In this document: positions 8,104 to 20,166 of the stretch, one piece after another
Position numbering within the stretch: the first letter of the stretch is position 1
Layout of the letters: the number at the start of each line of letters is the position of its first letter
Assembly: GCA_013696965.1 (NCBI GenBank)
Contig: JACCXN010000084.1
Span: forward strand, 1-27,764
Direction: 5' to 3'
Source of the DNA: Bacteroidota bacterium
GTDB lineage: Bacteria; Bacteroidota; Bacteroidia; JACCXN01
Length of the DNA stretch: 27,764 nt
Notes under the pieces: model-generated
What the model was told of the DNA's origin: nothing
Seen by the model: only the letters and a program-made list of their open reading frames with translations
Database searches by the model: none
Made by a program: the position numbers and the translations under genes

Positions 8104-8193
8104 TTTTTTATCTACAGCAAAGAAACTTAGCCTGTATTGGGTTTGTTTTTCGGTTTTTGATAATAAGAGCAAAGTGTTGAAAGCGAATACTTT

Positions 8194-8763
8194 TTAAATT
8201 TTTAGTTCAGCCACTTCAATAACTTCACCAGCCAGTAAATTTTCAAGATGAATATTTCCAACGCGCACCCTTACAAGGCGAAGTGTAGGAAAACCCACTG
8301 CTGCAGTCATTTTTCTGATTTGCCTGAATTTTCCTTCTTTAATGGTAATTGAAACCCAGCAAGTAGGGCCATGTCTGTCATCTCTTATTTTACGACCACG
8401 CTCTCCGAAAGCGGGAAATTCATTGAGTTTAAATGCAGTGCAGGGCAGGGTTTGATATTTAATATTTCTGATTCCTATTTCAACTCCCTGTTTTAACAAG
8501 TCAATTGCCTTGTTTGTTATAAGTCCATCCAATTGTACGTAATACTCTTTTTCTATTTTATTGCTACAAATATTGGCACTTACTTTACCGTTTGTGGTTA
8601 ATAAAAGCAAGCCTTCGCTTTGTTCATCAAGTCGGCCAATTGACATAGTTTTTTCAGGGAAATTATACAATTCACCTAGTAATTTTTTCTTCTTTTTTGA
8701 TTCCAGCACAAACTGGCTTAGGTAGCCAAAAGGTTTATGAAAAATAAAATGCCTATGAATCAT
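8194..8763 (-). CDS. rluE: 23S rRNA pseudouridine synthase, RluE/RsuA family
   Basis: This family isomerises uridine to pseudouridine in ribosomal RNA. The catalytic motif SIGRLDEQSEGLLLLT is at residues 41-56, with the catalytic Asp at 46. KPFGYLSQF near residue 10 and KEGKFRQIRKMTAAVGFPTLRLVR near 143-165 are the other family motifs. At 189 residues it lacks an N-terminal S4 RNA-binding domain, which matches RluE (23S U2457 in E. coli) better than RsuA or RluB. The exact target nucleotide is inferred from this architecture only. The gene is convergent with the VWA gene and divergent from the M61 peptidase gene, so it stands as its own unit. Confidence 0.9.
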   Translation of the reverse strand: MIHRHFIFHKPFGYLSQFVLESKKKKKLLGELYNFPEKTMSIGRLDEQSEGLLLLTTNGKVSANICSNKIEKEYYVQLDGLITNKAIDLLKQGVEIGIRNIKYQTLPCTAFKLNEFPAFGERGRKIRDDRHGPTCWVSITIKEGKFRQIRKMTAAVGFPTLRLVRVRVGNIHLENLLAGEVIEVAELKI

Positions 8764-9119
8764 AAACTGGAATTGTGAAAATAGTATTCAGGAAATTTAC
8801 AGAACTAATTAGGTATATAGCAGCGAAGGTAAAAGAAATTACAAAAGTTTCAAATTGTTTAAAGCCCAGTAATTGCTCTTAATTGTTGAATAATAAAAAA
8901 AGCAATTATTCTTTAATAGATGAATGGCAGTGGTGAATTTCCCTGTTTGTTTGATTTTAATTATGAGCAGGATGTTTCATTTTATATATTTCAGTAAATT
9001 TTATTTGATCTGAAAAATTGTAAATAATCGATGTTTTTTTGAAATACAGTTAATTATCAATATTTTCACCCCTTATTACCATTCTACCTAGTTTTTAAAT
9101 TTATTATAAATACCGAATC
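8764..9119. other. Divergent intergenic region with no gene seen
   Basis: These 356 nt separate the rluE and M61 peptidase starts and must hold both promoters, but no exact TAnnTTTG was found near either ATG. The only structure noted is a weak AT-only hairpin (GAATAAT at 8888-8894 with ATTATTC at 8905-8911). No credible ORF. Confidence 0.4.
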
Positions 9120-11000
9120 ATGTTTAATTTCAAAGCATATTTTCCTAAAACGCTAAGTCCTTCCTTGATAATTTCAATGCTTGCAGTTTTTTGCCTGTTT
9201 TCCTTAACTGAAATTCAGGCTCAGGCTAAATATGAAATAACTGCTAATCTTGAAAAAGTAAAAAAGGATAAGGTAAAAGTAATTGTTAAAACCCCTATAG
9301 TAAAAGAGGACAAGGTTTCATGGATTATGCCTTCAGTAATTCCTGGTTCATATTCTTTGAAGGATTTTGGAAGATTTATTGAAAATTTTATTGCTTTTGA
9401 TGAAAAAGGAAAAAAATTAAAAGTAACAAAGGAGGGAAATAATGTTTTTCATATTGAGGATGCAACTCGTCTTAGTCGCATTGAATATTTGGTTAACGAT
9501 ACCTGGGATGCTTCAAATGACAATTATATTTTTCAACCCGGTGGTACCAATATAGATGCAGGTAAGAGTTTTGTTATAAATCATCAGGGATTTTGGGGTT
9601 ATCTGGAAGGATATAAGATGTTGCCCTATGAAATAAGTATATTAAAACCAGATAATCTTTTTGGATCTACGGCCCTGGAAATTAAAAATATTTCCTCAAA
9701 CATGGATATTCTTTTTGCCAGTGATTATGTAAAGCTTGTAGATAACCCGGTTATGTACAGTATACCCGATACTGTAAGTTTTATGAGTGGAAACACTAGA
9801 ATTGTAGTTTCGGTATTTTCAGAAACAGGTGTTGTTAGGGCCGAAAAAGTAAAAGAATATCTAGTTCCCCTTGCCACATCCTTAACTGATTTTTTCGGGC
9901 AAATGCCTGTTGACAAATACTATTTTTTAATGTATTTCCCCGAATATGTTCAGAAAAAAGATAAAAAACTTGGAATTACCACCTATGGCGGATACGGTGC
10001 CTTAGAACATTCATACAGTTCATTTTATTTTTTACCGGAATTCAATAATCCAGAACGGGTAAAATCTATGGTGTTGAGTATTGCTTCACATGAATTTCTT
10101 CATATTTTAACCCCTCTGAATATTCATAGCCAGGAAATAGGTGATTTTAATTTCAGGGATCCAAAAATGTCAAAGCATTTATGGATGTATGAGGGTGTTA
10201 CTGAATATTTTGCTGATTTAATCCAGGTAAGGAATAAATTCACTACTTACGAAGAATTTAAAACTGAAATAAAAGCAAAAATAAATAAGGCCGCCACCTA
10301 TCCTGATGTTTCATTTACTGATATGAGTCAAAATATTTTGACAGATCAATATAAGGAAATGTACAGCAATGTTTACAGTAAGGGAGCCTTATTAGGGTTC
10401 TTGCTTGACATTAGGCTTCAGGAACTTAGCAATGGGAAACAAAGCCTTAAAGATGTTATGCTTGATTTGTCTAAAAAGTACGGACCCAATAAATCATTTA
10501 AAGATGATGAATTAATAGATGAAATAATTTCCATGACTTCTCCTGAAATAAAACACTATTTTGATAATTATGTTATTGGAAATAAACCGCTTCCCTATGC
10601 TGAATATTTCAATAAAATAGGATGGAGGTTTATTGAATCAAGACAAGATAGTATGAAAACATTTGGAAAAATAAGTTTTACCTATGATGCAAAAAAAGAA
10701 CAATTCCTGGTAATGAATTCCAATATAAAGGAAAATGCTTTTGGCCTGGAAAATGGGGATGCAATTTTGTCGGTAAATGATCAAGCCCTTACAATTTCTA
10801 ATTACAATGAGCTGTTGAATCCCATTATTGAAACCAGAAGTTTGCAGGAAATAACTTTAGTATATAAAAGAGGTTTAGATACTTTAACTTCAAAAGCAAT
10901 TCCTAAATCTGTTATGGTAGAAGTAAAAAATATAATTGAATTTATCCCTAATCCAACTGAAAGTCAACTCCAACTTAGAAACTCATTGCTTGGATTTTAG
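9120..11000 (+). CDS. M61 family metallopeptidase with C-terminal PDZ domain
   Basis: M61 peptidases are zinc aminopeptidase-like enzymes (glycyl aminopeptidase type). The 626-residue protein has a signal peptide ending near EIQAQA (residue 36). A beta-rich N-terminal region follows, then the thermolysin-like domain. The zinc motif is HEFLH at residues 324-328, and the third ligand is Glu358 in WMYEGVTEYF. The C-terminal part, about 535-605, resembles a PDZ domain, with GLENGDAILSVNDQAL in the usual place. Location is the periplasm or outer membrane surface. Length and order match the family; the substrate is unknown. A DUF5916 gene starts 69 nt downstream on the same strand, so co-transcription is likely. 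Confidence 0.9.
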   Translation: MFNFKAYFPKTLSPSLIISMLAVFCLFSLTEIQAQAKYEITANLEKVKKDKVKVIVKTPIVKEDKVSWIMPSVIPGSYSLKDFGRFIENFIAFDEKGKKLKVTKEGNNVFHIEDATRLSRIEYLVNDTWDASNDNYIFQPGGTNIDAGKSFVINHQGFWGYLEGYKMLPYEISILKPDNLFGSTALEIKNISSNMDILFASDYVKLVDNPVMYSIPDTVSFMSGNTRIVVSVFSETGVVRAEKVKEYLVPLATSLTDFFGQMPVDKYYFLMYFPEYVQKKDKKLGITTYGGYGALEHSYSSFYFLPEFNNPERVKSMVLSIASHEFLHILTPLNIHSQEIGDFNFRDPKMSKHLWMYEGVTEYFADLIQVRNKFTTYEEFKTEIKAKINKAATYPDVSFTDMSQNILTDQYKEMYSNVYSKGALLGFLLDIRLQELSNGKQSLKDVMLDLSKKYGPNKSFKDDELIDEIISMTSPEIKHYFDNYVIGNKPLPYAEYFNKIGWRFIESRQDSMKTFGKISFTYDAKKEQFLVMNSNIKENAFGLENGDAILSVNDQALTISNYNELLNPIIETRSLQEITLVYKRGLDTLTSKAIPKSVMVEVKNIIEFIPNPTESQLQLRNSLLGF

Positions 11001-11069
11001 TATTATACCAGCTATTTTTTTAGATTTTTATATGTGCAAAAGAATGTGTTTTATATTTCATGGTTTAAT

Positions 11070-13514
11070 ATGAGGTATATAATTCTGTTTTTTATTTTCA
11101 TTGCTTTAAATAATGTTCATGCACAGGAAAAAAAGAACTTGCATGCACATCGTATTTTGCAGTCTCCCAGAATTGATGGAGTTCTTGATGAAGAAGCATG
11201 GATTGATGTTTCTATTGCTCGAGATTTTATTCAAAATGAGTTGAAACCTGGAAACCTTTGCTCTCAACCTACAGAAGTTAAGCTTCTTTATGATGATCAG
11301 GCTTTATATATTGGCGCCACCCTTTATGATGTATCCCCTGATAGTATTCTAAGAGAACTTAGCAAAAGGGACACGGAGGGAAATACGGATCTTTTTGGAA
11401 TTATAATTGACACTTACCAGGACGGAATTAATGCCTTTGGCTTTTTTGTAACACCTTCAGGAGTTCAGCTTGATGCCCGATATTCATCCAATGGTCAGGA
11501 TATGGAATGGAATGCAGTTTGGGAGAGTAAAGTTCAAATAAACGAAAATTCGTGGGTTGTAGAATTGAAAATTCCTTATTCTGCATTGCGCTTTTCAAAG
11601 GCTGAAATACAAATCTGGGGTGTTAATTTTATCAGGAGAATAAGAAGGCACAGGGAAACAAGTTTTTGGAACCATATCGATCCTGCCAGGGATGGATTCG
11701 TAAATCAATTTGGCGTATTAACCGGAATTGAAAAGATAGTTTCTCCCATTCGCTTATCACTTACCCCTTATATTTCAGGGTATACCAATTTTGTAAGTAC
11801 GGAAAAGAGAAATTTTTTAAATAAAACTTCTGTACTTTCTGCAACCACATTTAATGCCGGAGCCGATATTAAATATGGAATAAATGAAAGTTTTACTCTT
11901 GATATGACATTGGTGCCTGATTTTGGCCAGGTTCAATCGGATAACCTTGTTTTAAATCTATCTCCCTTTGAAATTCAATTTAATGATTTCAGGCCCTTTT
12001 TTACAGAAGGAACAGAATTATTTAACAGGGGAGGCTTATTTTATACAAGAAGAGTAGGAGGCGAGCCCTTTGGTTATTATTCTGTTAATAATGAAGTAAA
12101 AGAGGGCGAAAAATTAATAACAAATCCTTCAACCACTCAAATGGTTAATGCTACTAAAGTTTCTGGCAGAACAAGTTCAGGATTGGGAATTGGGATATTT
12201 AATGCAACTACCTTAAATGCATTTGCAACTATTGAGGATACTGAAGGGGAGCTTCGCAATGTATTAACATCACCCTTAACCAATTATAATGTTGTTGTAT
12301 TTGATCAATCCTTAAAAAACAATTCCTATGTTAGTTTTGTAAACACCAATGTTTTACGTGAGGGAAGTTATTATGATGCAAATGTAACGGGAGCTCAATT
12401 CCGCTTAATGGACAAAACTGTTACTTATGCTTTTGGAGGGAATGCAAATTTAAGTCAGAAATACAATACAGGCTTAATTAAACCGGTTTTAGGCATGGCC
12501 TATGATGTTAATTTTGCAAAAACAAGCGGGAATTTTCTATACTACCTGAATCAAGGTTTAAAAAGTGACACTTATAATCCCAATGACCTGGGCTTTTTAA
12601 TGATGAACAATCAGGTTACCTACTATGGTGGGATGGAATATAACATATATAAGCCTTTTTGGAAGTTGAATAATATTTTCACGAATCTTGGTTTTTATTA
12701 TTCCCAGTTATATCAACCCAATGTATTTCAAGATTTTAATATTAACGGATCAGTCCGAACGACTATTACAAAGAAATTCTTAAGTACTGGAATGAATATA
12801 AAGTTAGAACCCATTGTAACCTATGATTATTTTGAAGCACGAACACCAGGAAGGTTTTATGTTTTACCAGAAAATATAAATGGAGGCTATTGGATTTCAT
12901 CTGATTACAGAAAAAAACTTGCTCTTGATATAAATGCAGCAGCAACAAAATTCAACGAAACAGACCGAATTAATTATAATTATAGCATTTCCCCACGTTT
13001 TAGGGCAAGTAATAAATTGTTTTTTGTTTTTAGTTATTATTACGAAAACAAAAAGAATGATGTAGGTTATGTGAGCAAACCGGAGGAAAAAAGGATTATT
13101 TTTGGAATAAGAAATGTGCAAACAGTAATAAATACCCTTACAACTACTTATACCTTTACAAATAGAATGTCATTGTCATTAAGAGGAAGGCATTACTGGT
13201 CAAAAGCAGAATACATGGATTTTAAATTATTAGCGGATGATGGCACATTAAAAAATGACATTTACAAGGAACACAACAATGTAAACTTTAATGCTTTCAA
13301 TATTGATTTAGTTTATGTTTGGAATTTTGCACCTGGAAGTGAAATGACATTAGTTTGGAAAAATGCTATTCTAAACAGAGAAGCTGAAATTCACAGAAAC
13401 TATTACAATAACCTGAAAAACACTTTAGAATCTCCTGAACTTAACAGTATATCCATTAAATTACTCTATTATCTGGATTATTTAACCATTAAAAGTGCAG
13501 CAAAGCGAAAGTAG
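11070..13514 (+). CDS. DUF5916 outer-membrane protein with CBM9-like N-terminal domain
   Basis: The 814-residue protein begins with a signal peptide cleaved after NNVHA (residue 18). Residues about 30-190 form a carbohydrate-binding family 9-like domain with the hallmark PRIDGVLDEEAW and YDDQALYIGATLYD. The rest consists of amphipathic strands with many aromatic residues, as in a large outer-membrane barrel, and includes the conserved LTLDMTLVPDFGQVQSD-like segment (here FTLDMTLVPDFGQVQSD) near residue 285. The open frame reaches a GTG 36 nt upstream, but the ATG at 11070 starts the signal peptide directly and is preferred. Function is not established for this family; glycan binding at the cell surface is inference. 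It probably shares a transcript with the M61 peptidase. Confidence 0.88.
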   Translation: MRYIILFFIFIALNNVHAQEKKNLHAHRILQSPRIDGVLDEEAWIDVSIARDFIQNELKPGNLCSQPTEVKLLYDDQALYIGATLYDVSPDSILRELSKRDTEGNTDLFGIIIDTYQDGINAFGFFVTPSGVQLDARYSSNGQDMEWNAVWESKVQINENSWVVELKIPYSALRFSKAEIQIWGVNFIRRIRRHRETSFWNHIDPARDGFVNQFGVLTGIEKIVSPIRLSLTPYISGYTNFVSTEKRNFLNKTSVLSATTFNAGADIKYGINESFTLDMTLVPDFGQVQSDNLVLNLSPFEIQFNDFRPFFTEGTELFNRGGLFYTRRVGGEPFGYYSVNNEVKEGEKLITNPSTTQMVNATKVSGRTSSGLGIGIFNATTLNAFATIEDTEGELRNVLTSPLTNYNVVVFDQSLKNNSYVSFVNTNVLREGSYYDANVTGAQFRLMDKTVTYAFGGNANLSQKYNTGLIKPVLGMAYDVNFAKTSGNFLYYLNQGLKSDTYNPNDLGFLMMNNQVTYYGGMEYNIYKPFWKLNNIFTNLGFYYSQLYQPNVFQDFNINGSVRTTITKKFLSTGMNIKLEPIVTYDYFEARTPGRFYVLPENINGGYWISSDYRKKLALDINAAATKFNETDRINYNYSISPRFRASNKLFFVFSYYYENKKNDVGYVSKPEEKRIIFGIRNVQTVINTLTTTYTFTNRMSLSLRGRHYWSKAEYMDFKLLADDGTLKNDIYKEHNNVNFNAFNIDLVYVWNFAPGSEMTLVWKNAILNREAEIHRNYYNNLKNTLESPELNSISIKLLYYLDYLTIKSAAKRK

Positions 13515-14387
13515 TAAAATATATTTTCACCCTAAGCACTATTATTTTAAGATAAAATATTGACTTTGTATTATTGGAAAATCATGGTCGATTTCTTCCT
13601 TTAAACAGTTGTTTTTATAAAATCCACAAAACATCCTTTTTCTTTTAATTTATAAAACAACCAAGGATAAAAAATAGACACTTCTATCTTAAATATACCA
13701 ATACTTATTTCGAAATGCAATGAGTAAAGGGATATTTTATACTCGGTTTAATTAAATATCCATCCCTAATTCTATCCTTTGAAATTAGAAAAAGATATAG
13801 CCATTACTACATTAGACGATATTTTCCTCTTGAATTTTTTCAAAATTTCATTTTGAGGATAATTTAGCCTATGATTGCTGTTATGACAAAAAAGGCAAAC
13901 AAAGAAGAGTGTTAATTACTCAATGAAAAATTTCAATTTGTTTACCTTCATTATTGATTTTGCAAAACGGCCTGGAAAATGATAAAACTTCTACAGTTTG
14001 CCTTTAAATAATGAATTCAAACAAATATAACAATAAAAAGGGAATGGTTTTTTTGAGGAGGCAGCTCTGAAATTAAATGATTAGAAAATGATGCATTGAT
14101 TTGCAGTATTTTCTAAGAATTACAGAAGCTTAATTAATAAAGAACAAATCCTTAAACAGTCTTGACTTCCTTTGCTTGCGCTCTTTGCTTAAAAATTTTT
14201 CATTTGCCAAAGCAAAAGATTCTGTTTCAGAGAAAAAAATAGTAAAAACAAATATAGAAATCTAATTATTAGCAATCCATACTCCCTTTACTGCGCTTTT
14301 GCATGAAGCATTCCATTAATTGCGAACACTATACTATTCTTTTCCCCAAATAATTCATATAATCCTTCTTAATATCTTCAGTATTTC

Positions 14388-14395
14388 TAATTTTG
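14388..14395 (+). promoter_or_regulatory. Candidate -7 element for isocitrate dehydrogenase
   Basis: TAATTTTG, followed by CACAA, is an exact match to TAnnTTTG, 93 nt upstream of the ATG. A leader of about 85 nt is implied. No TTG at the -33 position is evident. Confidence 0.45.
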
Positions 14396-14410
14396 CACAA
14401 GAATAAACCA

Positions 14411-14430
14411 ACCTGTTTTCACAACAGGGT
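14411..14430 (+). promoter_or_regulatory. Leader hairpin upstream of isocitrate dehydrogenase
   Basis: CCTGTT and AACAGG form a 6-bp stem around TCAC-type loop sequence, followed by GTTTTTGC. It sits inside the predicted 5' leader. It could be a weak attenuator or simply a terminator-like relic; the stem is short. Confidence 0.3.
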
Positions 14431-14478
14431 TTTTGCTATTATTAACCATTCACATTGCTTGTGGAATATTTTAAATAA

Positions 14479-16713
<2,235 letters not shown>

Positions 16714-16730
16714 GGTATAAATAATTAGTT

Positions 16731-16768
16731 AAAAAAGGCTGCTCGATTTAGTTCGAGCAGCCTTTTTT
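16731..16768. terminator. Bidirectional intrinsic terminator
   Basis: The 16-nt arms at 16731-16746 and 16753-16768 (AAAAAAGGCTGCTCGA and its exact complement) enclose TTTAGT. A GC-rich stem with six A before and six T after gives a proper terminator on both strands. It separates the convergent icd and patatin genes and probably serves both. Confidence 0.9.
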
Positions 16769-16828
16769 GCTATTTTGTTTTTTAATTATGCCTGAATTTA
16801 TTTTGTCCTGTTTTTAAAAAAGTTTGTT

Positions 16829-19042
16829 TTAGTCCAAAGCCCTTCTGTTGAAAAGAATATATCCGAAATGAAACAGAAAGCTCCAGGGTTCTTCTTGTTT
16901 TTCATAATAATTTACACTTATGGAAAGTGGACCTACAGGAGTATGGTAAACAAAATTTGTTGATCCAAGAAAACTTCTTGAACTAAAAGCCAAGCCATAT
17001 GCAGCAGTTTGATCTTCTTGTCTTATGATTTCTTTATAAGGTTGAAATACATAAGCTTCAATTCTAAAATCCATGTTTTTACGTATACTAAAGATTTTTT
17101 TTAACCCAAAGGCCCCATATTTATAGGCCCTGAACTTTTCGAGGAATATAGTTTTGGTTTCCGGAGTGGGGGAGAATGCAGGAGCTGCAAGAATAGTTCC
17201 TGTATAATTGTGAAAAAAGGGTTGATTTGAATAATTAGCTTCCACATAAACCCCAAATTTAAATCGTCCGTTTTTGTTGAAATAATTGTCAAAAACAAGT
17301 CTGAGTTGTCCCCATTCATGAATTCCTCTATATGGAAGTTCGGCAATGGCTGTTGAACCTGGTTTTGTAAATTCTTCACCATGAATAAATCTGGCACCAA
17401 GGTTAAAAAAAGATCCCTCACTTGCATATTGCTTTCTGTTAAGTGAATTTCTCTCGTAGGCTAAACTATAGGTAAATAAATTAAAGGTTGTTTTATCTGC
17501 AGTATCAGAAATTGAAAATTGCCTAATCTGATAATATTCATTACGAAGGTTTCCATAGGTGAAGCCGCTTTTAAGCATTCCTTTATTTGAAACAGGAAGA
17601 GCAATAATAGCATCAGCATATTTCTCATTTTGAATCAAATAAGAGGGTTTTACATCTTCAAAAAAGGCACTGCTGCTTTTAAAAAAGTCCCATCTGTTAA
17701 GTGTAAAAGCAGTTTCAATAAAAAAGGGCAAACGGGAAGTAAAATCTATCCTTGCTTTTACCTGACCAGAGCCATATAATTTACCAAAATATGAATTTGC
17801 TGAAAGTGTTACTGCTTGATTGCCCAAATAATTGTATTGAAGCCCAACAAATCCCTGGTTTATTGCCCGGTTAGAAATATTTCCACCAAAATGGGTGATG
17901 ATTTCTCTCTCTTTTTTAATTTTTAAATAAAGATCATAATTGTTGGATTCTGGTATATATACTGCTATAGGGTAAATTGCATTGATTTTATCATCCGTTA
18001 TTAACCTGTAATAATGCTTTTTAAGGCTCTCATATTCAATTTCTTTTTCTTTTCTTAATAGAATTCGTTTTACATAATTTGATTGTTTTTTATTTAATCC
18101 ATTTATGTGAATATCATTAAAAACAAGGGAAGGAATTTTATTTCTGAATTCAGCTCTTTTTTGATTAAGTTCTACATTGTCTGTTCTGCGTTGAATAGAG
18201 GATTTAATATTTTCAATATGCACCAATGCTTCCTTGTAGCCTTGATCAATGATTATTTGAGGGTCATCAAAATTAAATAGTGAAATATCTGTTTTGGGTT
18301 CAATCATAATCCCATTTTCGCAAAGAGTACTGTAATTGGTAATGTTTACCAACATACTTTTTATTTGGGAAATAAGATTGTCTTCCTCCGGAGGAGCCAA
18401 ATTCCCTGAAACGCTGCTACCAATGACTATATCTGGAAAAAAATCACTATACATTACATCCGAAGGAAAATTATTGTACAATCCCCCGTCAAAAAGCATT
18501 TTATCATCAATACAAACTGGTTGCAAATAAAAAGGATAGGACATGGAAGCTCTTACTGCCTGGCTTAGATTCCCTGTACTGAATATTACCTGTTTTTTAG
18601 ATACCACATCAGAAGCAACACAGCGAAAAGGAATAAACAAATTATTAAAATTATTGCCAGCCACTGCACTAGGGCCTGATAACTGTTCTAAAAGAGATAA
18701 ATCAGCGGAAATTGGCGAAATAAGGTTGGTTGGCAGGGAGGTTTCAATATGTGAGTTTGGTGAAAACCTTAAGGTAATCCAGCTGCTGTTGGCATCTTTT
18801 TGTTTAAAATAATAAATGTACTTATCATCGATATTACCATAAGCAATATTTCGGAACACTTCTGAATTCACTATTTGTTCCATATACCCAGGGGAATAAC
18901 CTGCTGCATACATGGCCCCAACTAACGCTCCCATTGAAGTGCCTGTAATATAATCAATTGGGATATTATTATCTTCCAGTGCTTTAAGAACTCCTATATG
19001 CGCAAGACCTGCTGCTCCTCCACCGCTTAAAACAACTCCCAC
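16829..19042 (-). CDS. Patatin-like phospholipase with C-terminal BamA-type barrel
   Basis: From the GTG the protein has 737 residues. The patatin domain has the oxyanion-hole motif SGGGAAGLAHIGVL (residues 6-19), the nucleophile motif GTSMG (Ser36) and the catalytic Asp185 in DGGLYNNFP. A POTRA-like region (about 310-375) and a barrel of amphipathic strands to the C-terminus follow, as in PlpD-type autotransporters (type Vd) and their Bacteroidota relatives. A lipase exported to and held at the outer membrane is inferred. The GTG start would leave no signal peptide. The frame stays open for a further 30 codons upstream and encodes a good signal peptide ending in SIYAQ, but contains no ATG, GTG or TTG. 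The real start is probably a rare ATC (19114) or similar. The BtuF-like gene ends about 85 nt before that point on the same strand. Confidence 0.9.
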   Translation of the reverse strand: MGVVLSGGGAAGLAHIGVLKALEDNNIPIDYITGTSMGALVGAMYAAGYSPGYMEQIVNSEVFRNIAYGNIDDKYIYYFKQKDANSSWITLRFSPNSHIETSLPTNLISPISADLSLLEQLSGPSAVAGNNFNNLFIPFRCVASDVVSKKQVIFSTGNLSQAVRASMSYPFYLQPVCIDDKMLFDGGLYNNFPSDVMYSDFFPDIVIGSSVSGNLAPPEEDNLISQIKSMLVNITNYSTLCENGIMIEPKTDISLFNFDDPQIIIDQGYKEALVHIENIKSSIQRRTDNVELNQKRAEFRNKIPSLVFNDIHINGLNKKQSNYVKRILLRKEKEIEYESLKKHYYRLITDDKINAIYPIAVYIPESNNYDLYLKIKKEREIITHFGGNISNRAINQGFVGLQYNYLGNQAVTLSANSYFGKLYGSGQVKARIDFTSRLPFFIETAFTLNRWDFFKSSSAFFEDVKPSYLIQNEKYADAIIALPVSNKGMLKSGFTYGNLRNEYYQIRQFSISDTADKTTFNLFTYSLAYERNSLNRKQYASEGSFFNLGARFIHGEEFTKPGSTAIAELPYRGIHEWGQLRLVFDNYFNKNGRFKFGVYVEANYSNQPFFHNYTGTILAAPAFSPTPETKTIFLEKFRAYKYGAFGLKKIFSIRKNMDFRIEAYVFQPYKEIIRQEDQTAAYGLAFSSRSFLGSTNFVYHTPVGPLSISVNYYEKQEEPWSFLFHFGYILFNRRALD

Positions 19043-19200
19043 TTTTTGAGCATAGATTGAGCCTTGCCATAAAATGGATGTAAGTATTAAAATGATGTAA
19101 ATGAAAGATTTGATGGGCCTAAAAGTTTTATTTTAACAAAGCTAAAAAAGTTTCGACAGATAACACTCAACTTCCTTGAATTTCTATGCCATTCAAAGGA

Positions 19201-20004
19201 TCAGATGCTTTTTAGTAAATCATTCAAGTACTTTGGAGCAAGGGCCAAACGGCTTCCATACCATGAAAAAAATTCACCATCCACAATTCTTACTTTTGCA
19301 TTTACAAATTCAAGCTCAAACTCCTTAATATGCTTGTCAGCAAAAGGAAATGGCTCTGAAGAAAGAAAAATCAGATCAACACCCAAATTAGCCAATTCCT
19401 TGAAAGTTATTGAGGGATAACGTAATTCATGGTTTTTGAATACATTTACCAGTCCACATTTTTCAAGCATAAAATCTATGAAATTATTAGATCCACTTAC
19501 CATATAAGGGTCTTTCCATATAAAATAAGCAACCTTGTGTGATTTTGATTCTTCAACAGCTAAAAGTTCAAACTGCTGTCTTATTTGGGTGATTAAGGCC
19601 AATGATGCTTCTTCTTTTTGGGTTATTTTACCTAATTTTTGCATCATATCAAATGCATCATCCAATGTATTTATATCACTTACCCATACTGTATAATACT
19701 CCATAAGGAATTCAATTTGTTCTTTTTGATTTTCTTCCTTGTTACAGATAATAAGATCGGGCTTGAGCTTTTTTATCTTTCCTAAATCCAGATTTTTAGT
19801 ACCCCCAACCCGGGTTTTGCTTTGGAATAGTACATCAGGATGAACACAAAATTTAGTGATTCCAACAATTTCAGTGTTTAAACCAATATCCCATAGAAAT
19901 TCAGTTTGAGAAGGAACAAGTGAAATTATTCTTTCAGGAACTCCATTAATCTGAACTTCCCTTCCTAACTGATCAATATGAATTGTTATTTCTGAAATTC
20001 CCAT
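19201..20004 (-). CDS. BtuF-like helical-backbone metal receptor, apparently not exported
   Basis: The 267-residue protein belongs to the cluster A-II/III substrate-binding fold used for cobalamin, haem and iron-siderophore uptake. The N-terminal IDQLGREVQINGVPERIISL and VPSQTEFLWDIGL, then VGGTKNLDLGKIKKLKPDLI and the later DLIFLSSEPFPF, are characteristic. Unlike transport binding proteins it has neither signal peptide nor lipobox. Upstream of the ATG the frame runs only nine codons to a stop and holds no start, so the lack of export is not due to a wrong start. A cytoplasmic role in handling a corrinoid or metal chelate is possible but unproven. No BtuCD-type permease or ATPase genes are adjacent. 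The patatin gene follows on the same strand. Confidence 0.85.
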   Translation of the reverse strand: MGISEITIHIDQLGREVQINGVPERIISLVPSQTEFLWDIGLNTEIVGITKFCVHPDVLFQSKTRVGGTKNLDLGKIKKLKPDLIICNKEENQKEQIEFLMEYYTVWVSDINTLDDAFDMMQKLGKITQKEEASLALITQIRQQFELLAVEESKSHKVAYFIWKDPYMVSGSNNFIDFMLEKCGLVNVFKNHELRYPSITFKELANLGVDLIFLSSEPFPFADKHIKEFELEFVNAKVRIVDGEFFSWYGSRLALAPKYLNDLLKSI

Positions 20005-20100
20005 AAAGGCATATAAATTTAAAACTGCTAATTATTAATAAAGAATGGTTCACTACAGGCTTTGATTAATAGAAAGGGAGTAGGTCAAATTGAATTCAAA

Positions 20101-20144
20101 AACAAAGCCTTACCAATTATTAAAAACTTCGGTAAGGCTTTGTT
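20101..20144 (-). terminator. Intrinsic terminator after the cystathionine beta-synthase gene
   Basis: The 14-nt arms at 20101-20114 and 20131-20144 (AACAAAGCCTTACC and its exact complement) enclose a 16-nt loop. On the minus strand the stem ends in TTTGTTTTTG, giving a T-run. It lies 23 nt after the stop of the cbs-type gene. Confidence 0.8.
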
Positions 20145-20166
20145 ATCAGGTAATTAAATACAAGTA

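Noticed and set aside
11034-11069. GTG start giving the DUF5916 protein 12 extra residues
   Set aside because: The added residues would precede an already complete signal peptide; the ATG at 11070 gives a normal leader.
13831-13850. AT hairpin TGAA...TTCA in the long intergenic gap
   Set aside because: Short, imperfect and without G-C pairs in the core; expected by chance in DNA this AT-rich.
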